NCBI RefSeq assembly: GCF_009469605.1
Contig: NZ_SSXU01000006.1
Span: 62,001-126,000, forward strand
Reading direction: 5' to 3'
Source of the DNA: Zoogloea sp. 1C4
Lineage (GTDB): Bacteria > Pseudomonadota > Gammaproteobacteria > Burkholderiales > Rhodocyclaceae
DNA: 64,000 nucleotides
Shown: piece after piece, positions 46,567 through 57,841 of the stretch
How positions within the stretch are numbered: position 1 is the first letter of the stretch
Layout: each line of letters opens with the position of its first letter
The notes under the pieces: generated by a model
The model's input: only the letters and a program-made list of their open reading frames with translations
Database searches by the model: none
What the model was told of the DNA's origin: nothing
Program-made: the position numbers and the translations under genes

Positions 46567-49319
46567 TGGCGCAGCTCAAGGATCTGCCCATCGGACGCAA
46601 GCTCGGCATCGTTGCCCGGCTGAGCGTGCTGATCGCCCTCGGCGTGGCGCTGCTGACGATCTTCCTGACCGAAGTGAACAGCGAGCTGCGCCGGGCCGAC
46701 GAGGACGGCCGGATGCTCTCCGAGATCGTCGCCGACAACGCCATCTCGCCCCTGCGCTTTGACGACGCCAAGGTGGCGGTGTCCCTGCTCGGCGCCCTGC
46801 GTCACCACGAGCGGGTGGCTGCTGCGGTGGTGCTGCGCCCGGATGGCAGCGTGTTCGCCGATTACCCTCTGGGGCTGCACGCCGATGCGGAGCACCTGGC
46901 CAGCCTGCGCGACAACCCGGCCGCGGGCGCGCTCAACTGGCACACCCTCAGCCTGGTCGTCACCAAGCCCCTCGAGAGCGATGGCGAGACCCTCGGCCGG
47001 CTGATCCTCGAATTCGACCTGCGCTCCATCGTTGGGCGGCTGGTGCTGTGGCTGGGCCTGGCGCTCCTCGGGCTGGTGATGGCGCTGATCGCCGCCAGCC
47101 TGTTCTCCCGGCGCATGCAGGGGATGATCGTCGAGCCGCTGCAGAAGCTCGCCGACGTGGTGCGGGCGGTGAGCGCCGGCAAGCGCTACGACCTGCGCGC
47201 ACCGGCCGGCTACGCCGACGAGGTGGGCGAGCTGATCACCGGCTTCAACGGCATGCTGGCCGAGATCGCCAACCGCGACCGGGAGCTGACCCTCCACCGG
47301 GAACGCCTCGCCTCCGAAGTGGCGGCGCGCACCGCCGAGCTGCGGACGATGATGGAACAGGCCGAGGCCGCCAGCCGCGCCAAGACCCAGTTCCTCGCCA
47401 ACATGAGCCACGAGATCCGAACGCCGATGAACGGCGTGATGGGCATGATCGGCCTGCTCCGCCAGACCTCACTCGGTGAGCGTCAGGGGCGCTTTGTTGA
47501 TATGCTGGACGACTCTGCGCGCGCCCTCATGGAAATCATCAACGACGTGCTCGACGTATCCAAGATCGAAGCAGGACGGCTCGAACTGGAAGCCCTGCCA
47601 TTCTCCCTGCGGGACACCCTCGATCAGGTGGCGACCCTGTTTGCCACCTCGGCCTACGCCCGTGGCCTGCAGCTTGGCCTGCACGTGGACCGGTGCGTGC
47701 CTGACCGGGCCGTGGGCGACGCCCTGCGTGTGCGCCAGGTGCTCAACAACCTGGTCTCCAACGCCCAGAAGTTCACCGAGAAGGGCAGCATCTCCATCGC
47801 CGTGCTGCCCGTGCCCTGCGAGCGTGATGGCGCCCTGCGCCTGCGCATCGAAGTGCGCGACACCGGCATCGGCGTGCCGCGGGAAGCCGGCGCGCGCCTG
47901 TTCCAGTCCTTCTCCCAGGCCGACAACTCGATGGCCCGGCGCTTTGGCGGCACCGGGCTGGGGCTGGCCATCGCCCGTCAGCTGGTGGAACTGATGTCCG
48001 GCGAGATCGGCTACGTCACCGAACCGGGCTGCGGCTCGTGCTTCTGGGTGGAATTCGAACTGACCCGCGACGTGGCCGGCGAGACGCAGGAGCGCCCGCT
48101 GGTCGGCCGCGCGGCCCTGGTGGCGGTGGGCGACTCCCACCTGCGCGACGCAGTGTTGGAGCAGCTCGCCTTTGCCGGCGCACGTTCCGAGCTGGCCTAT
48201 GACCGGCCTGCGGTGGATGAAATGCTGGCCATCGGCACCGGCTACGACTGGCTGATCGTCGATGCCAGCTTCGACGGCGGCAGCGGGCGGCAGCTGCTCG
48301 CAGATCTGCGCTACCGGGCCGGGCGCCCGGCCCTCGCGGCGATCGTCGGCATCGGCCGCGAAGAAGTCGCCGCGATGCGCGACATCGGCGCCGAGATCAT
48401 CCTCAGCCGGCCCGTCACCAGCAACGAGATCCGCCAGGGGCTGGCGGGCGCCAGGCCGGCCGATGTGGCGCCGCCGGTCGGCCACAAGCTGGCCGCGCAC
48501 CTGCTGGTGGTCGAGGATCACCCGGTCAACCGCGAGGTGGCGGTGGCGGTGCTCCAATCCCTCGGCTGCCGGGTGTCGGTGGCGGTGGATGGGCGCGACG
48601 CGGTGGAAGCCTGCCGCCGGCAGCGCTTCGATCTGGTGCTGATGGACATCCAGATGCCCGAGATGGACGGCCGTCAGGCCACTCAGGCGATCCGCGTCGA
48701 CGAAAAGGCCCGCGGCCTGCCGCGGATGCCCATCATCGCCCTGACCGCCAACGCCCTGCGCGAAGACCGCGACGCCTGCCTCGCGGCGGGCATGGACGAC
48801 TACGTGGTGAAGCCGGTTTCCGGCGAACAGCTGTGGGTGGTGCTGAGCCGCTGGCTGCGGGCAACCCTGCCGCCCGATCCCCCGCCCGCTCCGGCGGCCC
48901 CCGCGGCCCCTGCAGCCAGCCCGAACGCCGAGCCGGTGCTCGACATGAACATGCTGATGGGCCTGCCCGGCGTCAATGGACGGCGGGACGCGCCGATGCT
49001 CAAGCGCATCCTGACGCTGTTCATCAGCGAAACCGACCGCAACGTGGGTGGTATCGTCGATGGCGCTGCGGCCGGCGACACCGCCGCCGTGCAGCGCCTC
49101 GCCCACAAGATGAAATCCGCCTGCCTGGCGATGGGGGCGGTGCAGCTGGGCGTGCGCGCCCGGGCCCTGGATGAACGGACGAAGGCTGGCGTGCAGCCCG
49201 ACGCCACCGACGCCGCACGGCTCACCGACGCCTGGGACGCCTGCAAGCGGCGCCTGGTGGAGGAAGGGCTTGCGAGCCTGGACGAGATTACCCGGGTGGA
49301 AGGCCCGATCAACCCATGA
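46566..49319 (+). CDS. CHASE8-type hybrid histidine kinase with two receivers and HPt
   Basis: A 917-residue protein overlapping yfiR by one base. Order: membrane helix (about 18-36), periplasmic sensor (37-155, [20 protein letters not shown], typical of CHASE8), second helix (about 158-181), HAMP, coiled coil, HisKA with H282 ([11 protein letters not shown]), HATPase ([15 protein letters not shown]), a degenerate receiver (about 515-630), a canonical receiver (about 638-760, [13 protein letters not shown]), and an HPt domain (about 800-905, [13 protein letters not shown]). The first receiver lacks the usual acidic pair (VAVGDS) and conserved lysine (LSRPV). Full phosphorelay to the downstream regulator is plausible. 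Confidence 0.92.
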   Translation: MAQLKDLPIGRKLGIVARLSVLIALGVALLTIFLTEVNSELRRADEDGRMLSEIVADNAISPLRFDDAKVAVSLLGALRHHERVAAAVVLRPDGSVFADYPLGLHADAEHLASLRDNPAAGALNWHTLSLVVTKPLESDGETLGRLILEFDLRSIVGRLVLWLGLALLGLVMALIAASLFSRRMQGMIVEPLQKLADVVRAVSAGKRYDLRAPAGYADEVGELITGFNGMLAEIANRDRELTLHRERLASEVAARTAELRTMMEQAEAASRAKTQFLANMSHEIRTPMNGVMGMIGLLRQTSLGERQGRFVDMLDDSARALMEIINDVLDVSKIEAGRLELEALPFSLRDTLDQVATLFATSAYARGLQLGLHVDRCVPDRAVGDALRVRQVLNNLVSNAQKFTEKGSISIAVLPVPCERDGALRLRIEVRDTGIGVPREAGARLFQSFSQADNSMARRFGGTGLGLAIARQLVELMSGEIGYVTEPGCGSCFWVEFELTRDVAGETQERPLVGRAALVAVGDSHLRDAVLEQLAFAGARSELAYDRPAVDEMLAIGTGYDWLIVDASFDGGSGRQLLADLRYRAGRPALAAIVGIGREEVAAMRDIGAEIILSRPVTSNEIRQGLAGARPADVAPPVGHKLAAHLLVVEDHPVNREVAVAVLQSLGCRVSVAVDGRDAVEACRRQRFDLVLMDIQMPEMDGRQATQAIRVDEKARGLPRMPIIALTANALREDRDACLAAGMDDYVVKPVSGEQLWVVLSRWLRATLPPDPPPAPAAPAAPAASPNAEPVLDMNMLMGLPGVNGRRDAPMLKRILTLFISETDRNVGGIVDGAAAGDTAAVQRLAHKMKSACLAMGAVQLGVRARALDERTKAGVQPDATDAARLTDAWDACKRRLVEEGLASLDEITRVEGPINP

Positions 49320-51463
49320 CGGCGACACCCAATCCCCACATCCTGGTCGTGGACGACGACCCCCTGACCCGCATGATGGCCACCGAGGCCCTCCGCGAAG
49401 GCGGCTTTGCCACCTCCGAGGCCGAAGACGGCGTGCGGGCGCTGGCGGCCTTCGAGGCATTGCACCCGGATCTGGTCCTCCTCGACGTGATGATGCCGGG
49501 CCTCACGGGCTTCGAGGTGTGCCGCCGCGTGCGCGCCACCCCGGCCGGCGAGCTGGTGCCGATCATCATGCTCACCGGCCTCGACGACAGCGAATCGGTG
49601 GAGCAGGCCTTCGACGCGGGCGCCACCGACTTCATCTCCAAGCCGATCAACTGGACGCTGCTGCGTTTCCGCATCCGCTACGTGCTGCGCTCGGCCCAGC
49701 TGCTGAAGGAGCTCGTGCGCAACAAGGAGAGCCTCTCCAGCGCCCAGCGCATCGCCCGTCTGGGGAGCTGGGAGTGGTACGTGCCCGCCGACGAGGTGCA
49801 GCGTTCGGCCCAGTATTACCGGCTGTTCGGCCAGCAGGTCGAAACCTTCGGCGACGGCATGGAATCGCTGGTGAACCACGTCTATGGCCCCGACCGGCAG
49901 ATGGTCGGCGCGGCCCTGGCCGGCGCGCGCAAGGGCGTGGGCTACCAGCTGACCTACCGCGTCGTATGGCCCGACGGCAGCGTGCGCACCCTCCTCGAGA
50001 CGGCGGAGCGCACCGACGAAGCCGGCGATCCCCAGTCCATCCTCATGGAGGGCAGCGTGCAGGACATCACCGAGCAGGTCGAGGCCCAGCGGCGCATCCG
50101 CCAGCTGGCCTATTTCGATCCGCTCACCGGCCTGCCGAACCGCGAGTTCTTCCGGGAGAGCCTGCTCTCCGCCGCCGCCCGCTGCCTGCGCAACGACAGC
50201 CGCTGCGCGGTGATGGTGGTGGATATCGACCGCTTCGCGCGGATCAACGACAGCCTGGGCCCCGAGCGGGGCGACCAGGTGCTGCAGGTGATCGGTCATC
50301 GCCTGCGCGAACGCATGGGCGACCGCACGCCTGCCGAGCCGGCGGGTGGCGGCGGGCTGCCGCGGCTCAAGGTGGCCCGCCTGGCGGCCGACGAGTTCGG
50401 CATCCTGGTGAGCGATGCGGGTTCGGTGGACGAGGTGCTGGCCACCGCCCACGAGCTGCTCCAGGTGGTGCAGGCGCCGATCCGCGTGCCGGGGCAGGAC
50501 ATCACCCTGTCGGCCCGGGTGGGCGTGGCGGTGATGCCCGACCACGCCACCGAGGCCGAGGCGATCCTGAAGGCCGCCGAGACGGCGCTCAACCGGGCCA
50601 AGCGGGTCACCCGCGAATCGGTGGCGCTGTTCTCGGAAGAGATGAAGGTGGCGGCCTTCCTGCGTTTCACGCTGGAGGGCGACCTGCGTCGGGCCATCGG
50701 CGAAGAGGAGCTGCAGGTGCTCTACCAGCCCATCGTGGATGTGGCGCGCAAGGCCATCGTGAAGGCCGAGGCGCTGGTCCGCTGGCCGCATCTGGCGCGG
50801 GGTTCGGTGCCACCGCCGGAGTTCATCTCCCTGGCCGAGGAGACCGGGATGATCGTGCCCCTCACCCGCGCGGTGATGGAGCGGGTGTGCAACGACATCG
50901 CCGAGCTGGGTTCGGCGCTGCCGCCGGATTTCCGGATCAGCATCAACCTGTCGGGCGTGAACTTCATGGACGCGCAGCTCATCCCCACCGTGCGGGCGGT
51001 GCTCGACGGGGCCGGCGTGCCGGCCTCAAGGATCGAGTTCGAGCTGACCGAGACGGTGCTGATGCGCGATCTCGACTACGCCACGGTGATCCTCGCCCAG
51101 CTGCGGGAGATGGGCATCCGGGTGGCGGTGGATGATTTCGGCACGGGTTATTCGTCGCTGGCCTACCTGCGCCGGCTGGCGGTGAACACCCTCAAGATCG
51201 ATCGCTCCTTCGTGGGCGAGCTGGACGACGGCCAGGGCGTGGCGATCGTCAAGGCGGTGATCGGGCTGGCCCACAGCCTGGGGCTGGAGGTGGTGGCCGA
51301 GGGCGTCGAGACGGCCGCCCAGCTGGGGGCCCTGCGCCAGCAGGGCTGCAACCTGATCCAGGGTTATCTGTTCGCCCGGCCCATGTCGATCCGGGCGCTG
51401 GCCCAGTCCCTCGCCTGTGCCAGCGTGACCCTGCCGGAGATCCCGGCGCCGGCCGAGGACTGA
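49316..51463 (+). CDS. REC-PAS-GGDEF-EAL response regulator (predicted c-di-GMP phosphodiesterase)
   Basis: A 715-residue protein overlapping the kinase stop by 4 bp (ATGA). Order: receiver (5-125, phospho-acceptor D57 in [13 protein letters not shown]), PAS (about 140-262), GGDEF-type (about 268-430) and EAL (about 445-705). The GGDEF motif is replaced by AADEF ([10 protein letters not shown]), so cyclase activity is doubtful. EAL residues are intact: [47 protein letters not shown] and AEGVET. It is the likely output of the operon, lowering c-di-GMP on phosphorylation. The gene ends 12 bp from the convergent HD-GYP operon. Confidence 0.92.
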   Translation: MTATPNPHILVVDDDPLTRMMATEALREGGFATSEAEDGVRALAAFEALHPDLVLLDVMMPGLTGFEVCRRVRATPAGELVPIIMLTGLDDSESVEQAFDAGATDFISKPINWTLLRFRIRYVLRSAQLLKELVRNKESLSSAQRIARLGSWEWYVPADEVQRSAQYYRLFGQQVETFGDGMESLVNHVYGPDRQMVGAALAGARKGVGYQLTYRVVWPDGSVRTLLETAERTDEAGDPQSILMEGSVQDITEQVEAQRRIRQLAYFDPLTGLPNREFFRESLLSAAARCLRNDSRCAVMVVDIDRFARINDSLGPERGDQVLQVIGHRLRERMGDRTPAEPAGGGGLPRLKVARLAADEFGILVSDAGSVDEVLATAHELLQVVQAPIRVPGQDITLSARVGVAVMPDHATEAEAILKAAETALNRAKRVTRESVALFSEEMKVAAFLRFTLEGDLRRAIGEEELQVLYQPIVDVARKAIVKAEALVRWPHLARGSVPPPEFISLAEETGMIVPLTRAVMERVCNDIAELGSALPPDFRISINLSGVNFMDAQLIPTVRAVLDGAGVPASRIEFELTETVLMRDLDYATVILAQLREMGIRVAVDDFGTGYSSLAYLRRLAVNTLKIDRSFVGELDDGQGVAIVKAVIGLAHSLGLEVVAEGVETAAQLGALRQQGCNLIQGYLFARPMSIRALAQSLACASVTLPEIPAPAED

Positions 51464-51475
51464 GCGGGCGGCGCC

Positions 51476-52794
51476 TCAGCGCCGTTCGGGCTGGATGGCG
51501 ATCTTGAGGCGCACGCCTTCCGAGGCTTCCAGTTCGCGCAGCTGGCGGATCAGGTTCTCGTCGAGCACGAAATCCGCCGCCAGCAGCATCACCCCGTCGC
51601 GGGTCACCAGATCCCGCGCCAGCACCATGCCCGGCCGCAGCGATGCGGCGGTGACTTCGTTCATCGGCGGCGGCATGTTCTCGGTGCTGGAGCCGATCAC
51701 GTCGAGGAAGGCATCCACCACCTGCGGGCAGTAGCGCTTGCCGCGGTTCTGCTGGATCAGGGCGATCGCCTCGGCGGGCTTGAGCTTGCGCGGCGAGAGG
51801 GTGCCGCTCTGCATGTCGTCGTAGTCGTTCACCACCGCGATCACCCGTGCGCCGTACGGGATCGCCAGCCCTGAGAGGTGATCCGGGTAGCCCTGGCCGT
51901 CCCAGCGTTCGTGGTGGCTGCGGATCAGGGTGGCGGCGCCGCGCATGTTCTCGAGGCCCATCAGGGCGGCCTGGCCGGTGATCGGGTGCTTGCGCATCAC
52001 CCCGAGCTCGTCGCCGGTCATGTGGGAGACCGGTTTGGCGAGCAGATCGTCGGGCAGGCCGATCTTGCCGATGTCGTGGAGCAGGCCGGCCAGCATCACG
52101 TCCTGGACTTCGGCCGGTGCAAAATTCAGGCGGACGGCGACCTTGCGCGCCAGATCGGCGACCCGCTTGGCGTGGCCGGCGTTGCTGCCTTCGCGCAGCT
52201 CGATGAGATTCGAGAACACGCGGATCGAGGTGAGGAAGTTCTGCTTGAGCTTCTCATGGGCGCTCTTGAGTTCGGCGGTGCGGGCTTCGACCTTTTGCTC
52301 GAGGCTGGCGTTGAGCGATTTCAGCTCGTCATTCTGCTTCTGGGTGAGGGCTTCGAGGCGGGCCTTCTCGCGGGTCAGGGCCTGGCGTTCGAGGGCCTCG
52401 CGGACGGTGAGCAGCACGTCCTGGTCGTTCCAGGGCTTGGAGATGTAACGGGTGATCTGGCCGCTGTTGATGGCCGCGACGGTCGATTCCATGTCGGCGT
52501 AGCCGGTGAGCAGCAGGCGCACGGTGTCCGGGTGGCGCTTGCGGGCTTCGGCCAGGAAGGCGGCGCCGTCCATCACCGGCATGCGCATGTCGGAGATGAT
52601 CAGATCCACGTGCTCGCGGTCGAGCAGCTCGAGGCCTTCCGCGCCGCTGTTGGCCACATGCACGGTGTAGCCGTGGGGGCGGAACAGCCGGCGCAGGGCC
52701 GACAGGATGTTGGCTTCGTCATCTACGCACAGGATCGAGAAGGCGGGGGCGGGCGCCGCGCTCCGGTCGGGCGTGGCGGGGGCGGTGGCAAGGG

Positions 52795-52798
<4 letters not shown>
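51476..52798 (-). CDS. REC-HD-GYP c-di-GMP phosphodiesterase
   Basis: A 440-residue protein from ATG 52798, overlapping the upstream kinase stop by 4 bp. Receiver domain (20-140, D70 in DLIISDMRMPVMDG), coiled coil (about 150-210), HD-GYP domain (about 210-375; HDIGKIGLPDDLL, HP..GQAALMGL, RSHHERWDGQGYPDHL) and a C-terminal module (about 378-436, LRPGMVLARDLVTRDGVMLL). The GYP motif is intact, so it should hydrolyse c-di-GMP to pGpG or GMP. The start is chosen where the SILCVDDEANIL receiver begins after a low-complexity leader. Confidence 0.92.
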
Positions 52799-54597
<1,799 letters not shown>

Positions 54598-54603
54598 CGG
54601 TGT

Positions 54604-55443
54604 TCAGCCGAGCAGGGGAAGGTGGGCCTCGAAGCGCCCGTGGGTTTCGGCCAGCACGGCGGTGAGGGTTTGCCAGTCGAGCCCGAGGGCGTCGATGGCG
54701 GCGAGCTGCAGCCGGGCCATCTGGGTGTTCTCGGCGCCTTCCAGGTCGAGCGCCTTGGCGATGCCGTCAGCGTAGTGGATGATCGCCGCGAGGCTGCCCG
54801 GTGCGGTCTGCGCCGGGTTGTGGTGGAAGGCCAGGGCTTCGACGATCTCGGCCGGGAAGTTCCAGTGCTGGGCGATGGCGGCGCCGACCGCGGTGTGGTC
54901 GCAGCCGAAAATCTCGGCCTCCACGTCCACCAGATGGCAGTCCCGTTCGGTGGCGATCTGGATGACCCGGGCGAAGCCCTCGGGGTTGGCCGACAGCATC
55001 ACCAGCCGGCCGATGTCGTGGAGCAGGCCGGCGATGAACAGGCTCTCGGGCTTGCGGCGCAGGGGGCGGGCCAGGGCCTGGGCGGCGACGGCGGTGCCCA
55101 GCACGTGGCGCCAGAAGCGGTCGGCGGAGAATCCGGCGCACTTGCCGGCCGGCAGGGTGGTGACCACCGCGCTGGTCAGCACCAGCGAGCGCACCGCCGA
55201 GAAGCCGAGCACGACGATGGCGTCGTGGATCGAGCCGACGCGCATCTGCAGGCCGTAGAAGGGTGAGTTGGCCACCCGCAGCACGCGGGCGGTGATGGCC
55301 TGGTCGCGGGCGATGCGGCTGGCCAGGGCGTCCACGTCGGGGTCGCCGCCGGAGAGGGTCTGGAGCAGCTCCAGCGCCACTGCCGGCATGGCCGGCAGGC
55401 TGTGGATGTGGCTGACGATGTCGGCGAGGCTCGGCTGGCTCAC
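54604..55443 (-). CDS. HDOD domain protein
   Basis: A 279-residue protein with the HDOD motif pattern: IHSLPAMPAVALELLQ, ARDQAITARVLRVANSPFYG, DAIVVLGFSAVRSLVLTSAV and LLHDIGRLVM followed by a second HNWNF-type helix region (IAQHWNFPAEIVEALAFHHNP). HDOD domains are HD-related folds without confirmed catalysis and are common partners in c-di-GMP and motility signalling. It starts in a 4-bp overlap with the upstream small gene and is separated by only 6 bp from the following kinase. Confidence 0.9.
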   Translation of the reverse strand: MSQPSLADIVSHIHSLPAMPAVALELLQTLSGGDPDVDALASRIARDQAITARVLRVANSPFYGLQMRVGSIHDAIVVLGFSAVRSLVLTSAVVTTLPAGKCAGFSADRFWRHVLGTAVAAQALARPLRRKPESLFIAGLLHDIGRLVMLSANPEGFARVIQIATERDCHLVDVEAEIFGCDHTAVGAAIAQHWNFPAEIVEALAFHHNPAQTAPGSLAAIIHYADGIAKALDLEGAENTQMARLQLAAIDALGLDWQTLTAVLAETHGRFEAHLPLLG

Positions 55444-55754
55444 TTCAGTTGCTCCTCGCGGAAGGCCAGCACCGCGTGCAGCAGGGGCTGGGCGGCCGGG
55501 TCGTCGGCGGTGTGGCGGAAGATGTGCATCACCCGCGCCCGCGCGGCTTCCCGCTGGCGGGCCTTGGCGTCCGGCGCCTCGGGCGGCGTGATGGAGAGCT
55601 TGTCGATGCCGCGCCGGCGCAGGCTTTCGATGTGGTTTTCGGCCAGGGTGAGCCCGGCCGGCAGCAGCACCTGGCCGTTGCGGTCCACCACCGCAGCCGC
55701 CAGCGCCATGCCGGGCTGGACTTCGTCGAGGGGGCGTTCGAGGGCGTCGCTCAT
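55440..55754 (-). CDS. Free-standing small protein resembling the HD-GYP C-terminal module
   Basis: A 104-residue protein from ATG 55754, overlapping genes on both sides by 4 bp. It has VQPGMALAAAVVDRNGQVLL, then PAGLTLAENHIESLRRRGID. The same pattern is seen at the C-terminus of the REC-HD-GYP protein in this operon (LRPGMVLARDLVTRDGVMLL, DENLIRQLRELE). It is thus probably a detached copy of that module. The rest (about 60-104) is helical and charged. No known function. Real gene by position in an overlap chain. Confidence 0.75.
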   Translation of the reverse strand: MSDALERPLDEVQPGMALAAAVVDRNGQVLLPAGLTLAENHIESLRRRGIDKLSITPPEAPDAKARQREAARARVMHIFRHTADDPAAQPLLHAVLAFREEQLK

Positions 55755-57295
55755 GGGGACCTGGTCGTCCGGTTGAAGGTCAGCAGCGTGCCGCGGGTGC
55801 TGCGGCTGCCGCCGAGGGGATGAACTTCGATGCGGCCGCCCAGCTCCGGGCAGTCGACCCCGTCGCCATCGCTGGCGGCGCTGATCTGTTCGAGCAGGCC
55901 CGCGGGCAGCACCTCGACGGCATCCAGGCCGATGAGCGGTGCCCGTCCGGGGAACAGCCGCTCGGCGGCGCCGTTGGCCAGGGCGATCATGCCCGTCGGG
56001 TCGAGGCCCATCAGCGGCAGCGGGATGGTGGCGAGGGCTTCCTGGGCCAGCCCGAGGGAGGCTTCGCCCATGCCGAGGCGACGCTCCCGGTCGGCCAGCA
56101 CGCACTTGAGCTGGGCGTTGATGCGTTCGAGCTCGCTGTTGGCCCGGGAGAGCTCGGCCGAGAGGCGGCGGTTCTCGTCGGACAGCAGCTTGCGGCGGAA
56201 GGCTTCGTCGATGTTGGCGACGAGCATCGCGTCGTCCCACGGCTTGGTGAGGAACTTGTAGATCGCGCCTTCGTTGATGGCGTCGGTGACCGACTGGAGA
56301 TCGGTGTAGCCGGAGAGCACCATGCGCACGGTGTCGGGCGCCATGTCCTTGGCCTTGCGCAGGAACTCCACGCCGGTCATGCCCGGCATGCGCTGGTCGG
56401 AGATGATCACGTCCACGCTGTGGGTGGCCAGCAGTTCGAGGCCTTCCTTGCCGCTGGTGGCGGTGAGGATGGTGTAGCCCTCGCGGCGCAGCAGGCGGCG
56501 CAGGGAGGCGAGGATGTTGCTCTCGTCGTCCACCAGCAGCAGGGTGCGTTCGGTTTCGGCGGCGCGCTGGAGGTTGCCCTCGATGCGCAGGCCGGCTTTC
56601 ATCAGCGCCTCGAAGCGCGCTGCGGGTTCGGGTGCGCCGAACAGCGGGCCGCGGGTCTCGTCGCAGCCGGCGGCGGTCATCACCGAGGCGGTGTGGGCGT
56701 CCACGATGCCCGCGGCGCACACCGACAGCCCCATCTTGTGGGCGCGGTTGACCAGCGCCCGCACGATGGCCACGCCTTCCGGGTCGACCACCACGTCATG
56801 CACCAGCCGCGAGGGCACGTCGAGGCTGTCGAGGGGCAGGCGGCGGGCCCACGCCAGATGGGCGTTGGCCGGGCTGGCGGCGTCGATGGACAGGCGGATG
56901 CCGAAGCGCTTGAGGTGCTGGAGGGCGGCCTCCTCGGCGTCGGTGAGGGTGTCGCCGCTGGTGATGATCGCGAATTCGAGGGAGCAGGGCGTGAGCTGGG
57001 TGTCCAGCAGCACGCGGGAGAGTTCCTGGGCGAAGGCCGGATCGCACAGGGCGTCGAGACGGGCGCCCAGCGACAGCACGAAAGGCCGCGTGCGGCCGCG
57101 GGTCCAGGCGACCACCTGGGCGCAGGCGGCGCGCAGGGCCAGCACATCCCCGGCCGAGGCGATCGCCGCATCGACAGGGCCCGCCGGCCCGGTGACGTGG
57201 AGCCGGGCTCCCGCAAGCTCGCCGCTGCTGCATTCGAAGCGGGGCTGGTAGGCCAGCGGGTCGGGCGATTCGGGGATTTGGCTGAGGTGTTCCAT
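55751..57295 (-). CDS. Degenerate EAL-REC-PAS response regulator
   Basis: A 514-residue protein from ATG 57295 behind an excellent site (CTGGAGGAAAG). Its N-terminal part (about 15-245) has an EAL-domain outline but lacks the catalytic residues: the EAL position reads [11 protein letters not shown], and the DDFGTG position reads [12 protein letters not shown] receiver (about 255-375) has a phospho-acceptor in [15 protein letters not shown] coiled coil and PAS-like domain (about 415-510) follow. It is predicted not to hydrolyse c-di-GMP, and may act as a binding or scaffold protein. It is the first gene of the operon ending at 51476. Confidence 0.88.
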   Translation of the reverse strand: MEHLSQIPESPDPLAYQPRFECSSGELAGARLHVTGPAGPVDAAIASAGDVLALRAACAQVVAWTRGRTRPFVLSLGARLDALCDPAFAQELSRVLLDTQLTPCSLEFAIITSGDTLTDAEEAALQHLKRFGIRLSIDAASPANAHLAWARRLPLDSLDVPSRLVHDVVVDPEGVAIVRALVNRAHKMGLSVCAAGIVDAHTASVMTAAGCDETRGPLFGAPEPAARFEALMKAGLRIEGNLQRAAETERTLLLVDDESNILASLRRLLRREGYTILTATSGKEGLELLATHSVDVIISDQRMPGMTGVEFLRKAKDMAPDTVRMVLSGYTDLQSVTDAINEGAIYKFLTKPWDDAMLVANIDEAFRRKLLSDENRRLSAELSRANSELERINAQLKCVLADRERRLGMGEASLGLAQEALATIPLPLMGLDPTGMIALANGAAERLFPGRAPLIGLDAVEVLPAGLLEQISAASDGDGVDCPELGGRIEVHPLGGSRSTRGTLLTFNRTTRSP

Positions 57296-57410
57296 CTTTC
57301 CTCCAGAGTACGTGGCGGTGCCGGCCGCCACGCCAGCTGACAGGCTATCGGCCGAAGTCGCGCGGTCTTTAGCGGGCAACGACGGGGCGGGCGGGGTAAA
57401 ATCCCGGCCC

Positions 57411-57815
57411 ATGTCCGATCACGCCCACCATTTCCCGGTCCTTGCCCTCGTCGCCATCGGTGTCGGCGCCGCCCTCGGCGCCTGGCTGCGCTGGTGGCTG
57501 GGTCTGCGGCTCAACCCCCTGTTCGCCCACATGCCACTGGGCACCCTCGCGGCCAACCTGCTGGGGGGCTACCTCATCGGCGTGGCGGTGGCGTGGTTTG
57601 CCCTGCGCACCGATCTGCCGCCCGAGGCGCGCCTTTTCATCGTGACCGGCTTTCTTGGCGGGCTGACCACCTTCTCGTCCTTCTCGGCGGAGGTCGTCCA
57701 TCTCATCGATACCGCCCGCTACGCCTGGGCTCTGGGCGCCGCCGCGCTGCACCTGGGCGGCTCCCTGTGCATGACCGCCCTCGGGATGTGGACCGTCCAC
57801 GTCCTGCGCGCTTGA
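57411..57815 (+). CDS. crcB: Fluoride ion transporter CrcB (Fluc)
   Basis: A 134-residue membrane protein with four hydrophobic helices. It carries [17 protein letters not shown] and [18 protein letters not shown], the Fluc pore and Phe-box motifs. It exports fluoride as a dual-topology dimer. Start ATG 57411 gives the standard length. It is divergent from the c-di-GMP operon and followed by hrpA 26 bp later. I saw no fluoride riboswitch upstream. Confidence 0.95.
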   Translation: MSDHAHHFPVLALVAIGVGAALGAWLRWWLGLRLNPLFAHMPLGTLAANLLGGYLIGVAVAWFALRTDLPPEARLFIVTGFLGGLTTFSSFSAEVVHLIDTARYAWALGAAALHLGGSLCMTALGMWTVHVLRA

Positions 57816-57841
57816 CCCCCGCTTTCCTGCAGCACCTCCGA

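Noticed and set aside
57296-57410. Fluoride riboswitch before crcB
   Set aside because: The conserved pseudoknot-type motifs are not found in the short gap; only a GC-rich hairpin-like stretch is present.
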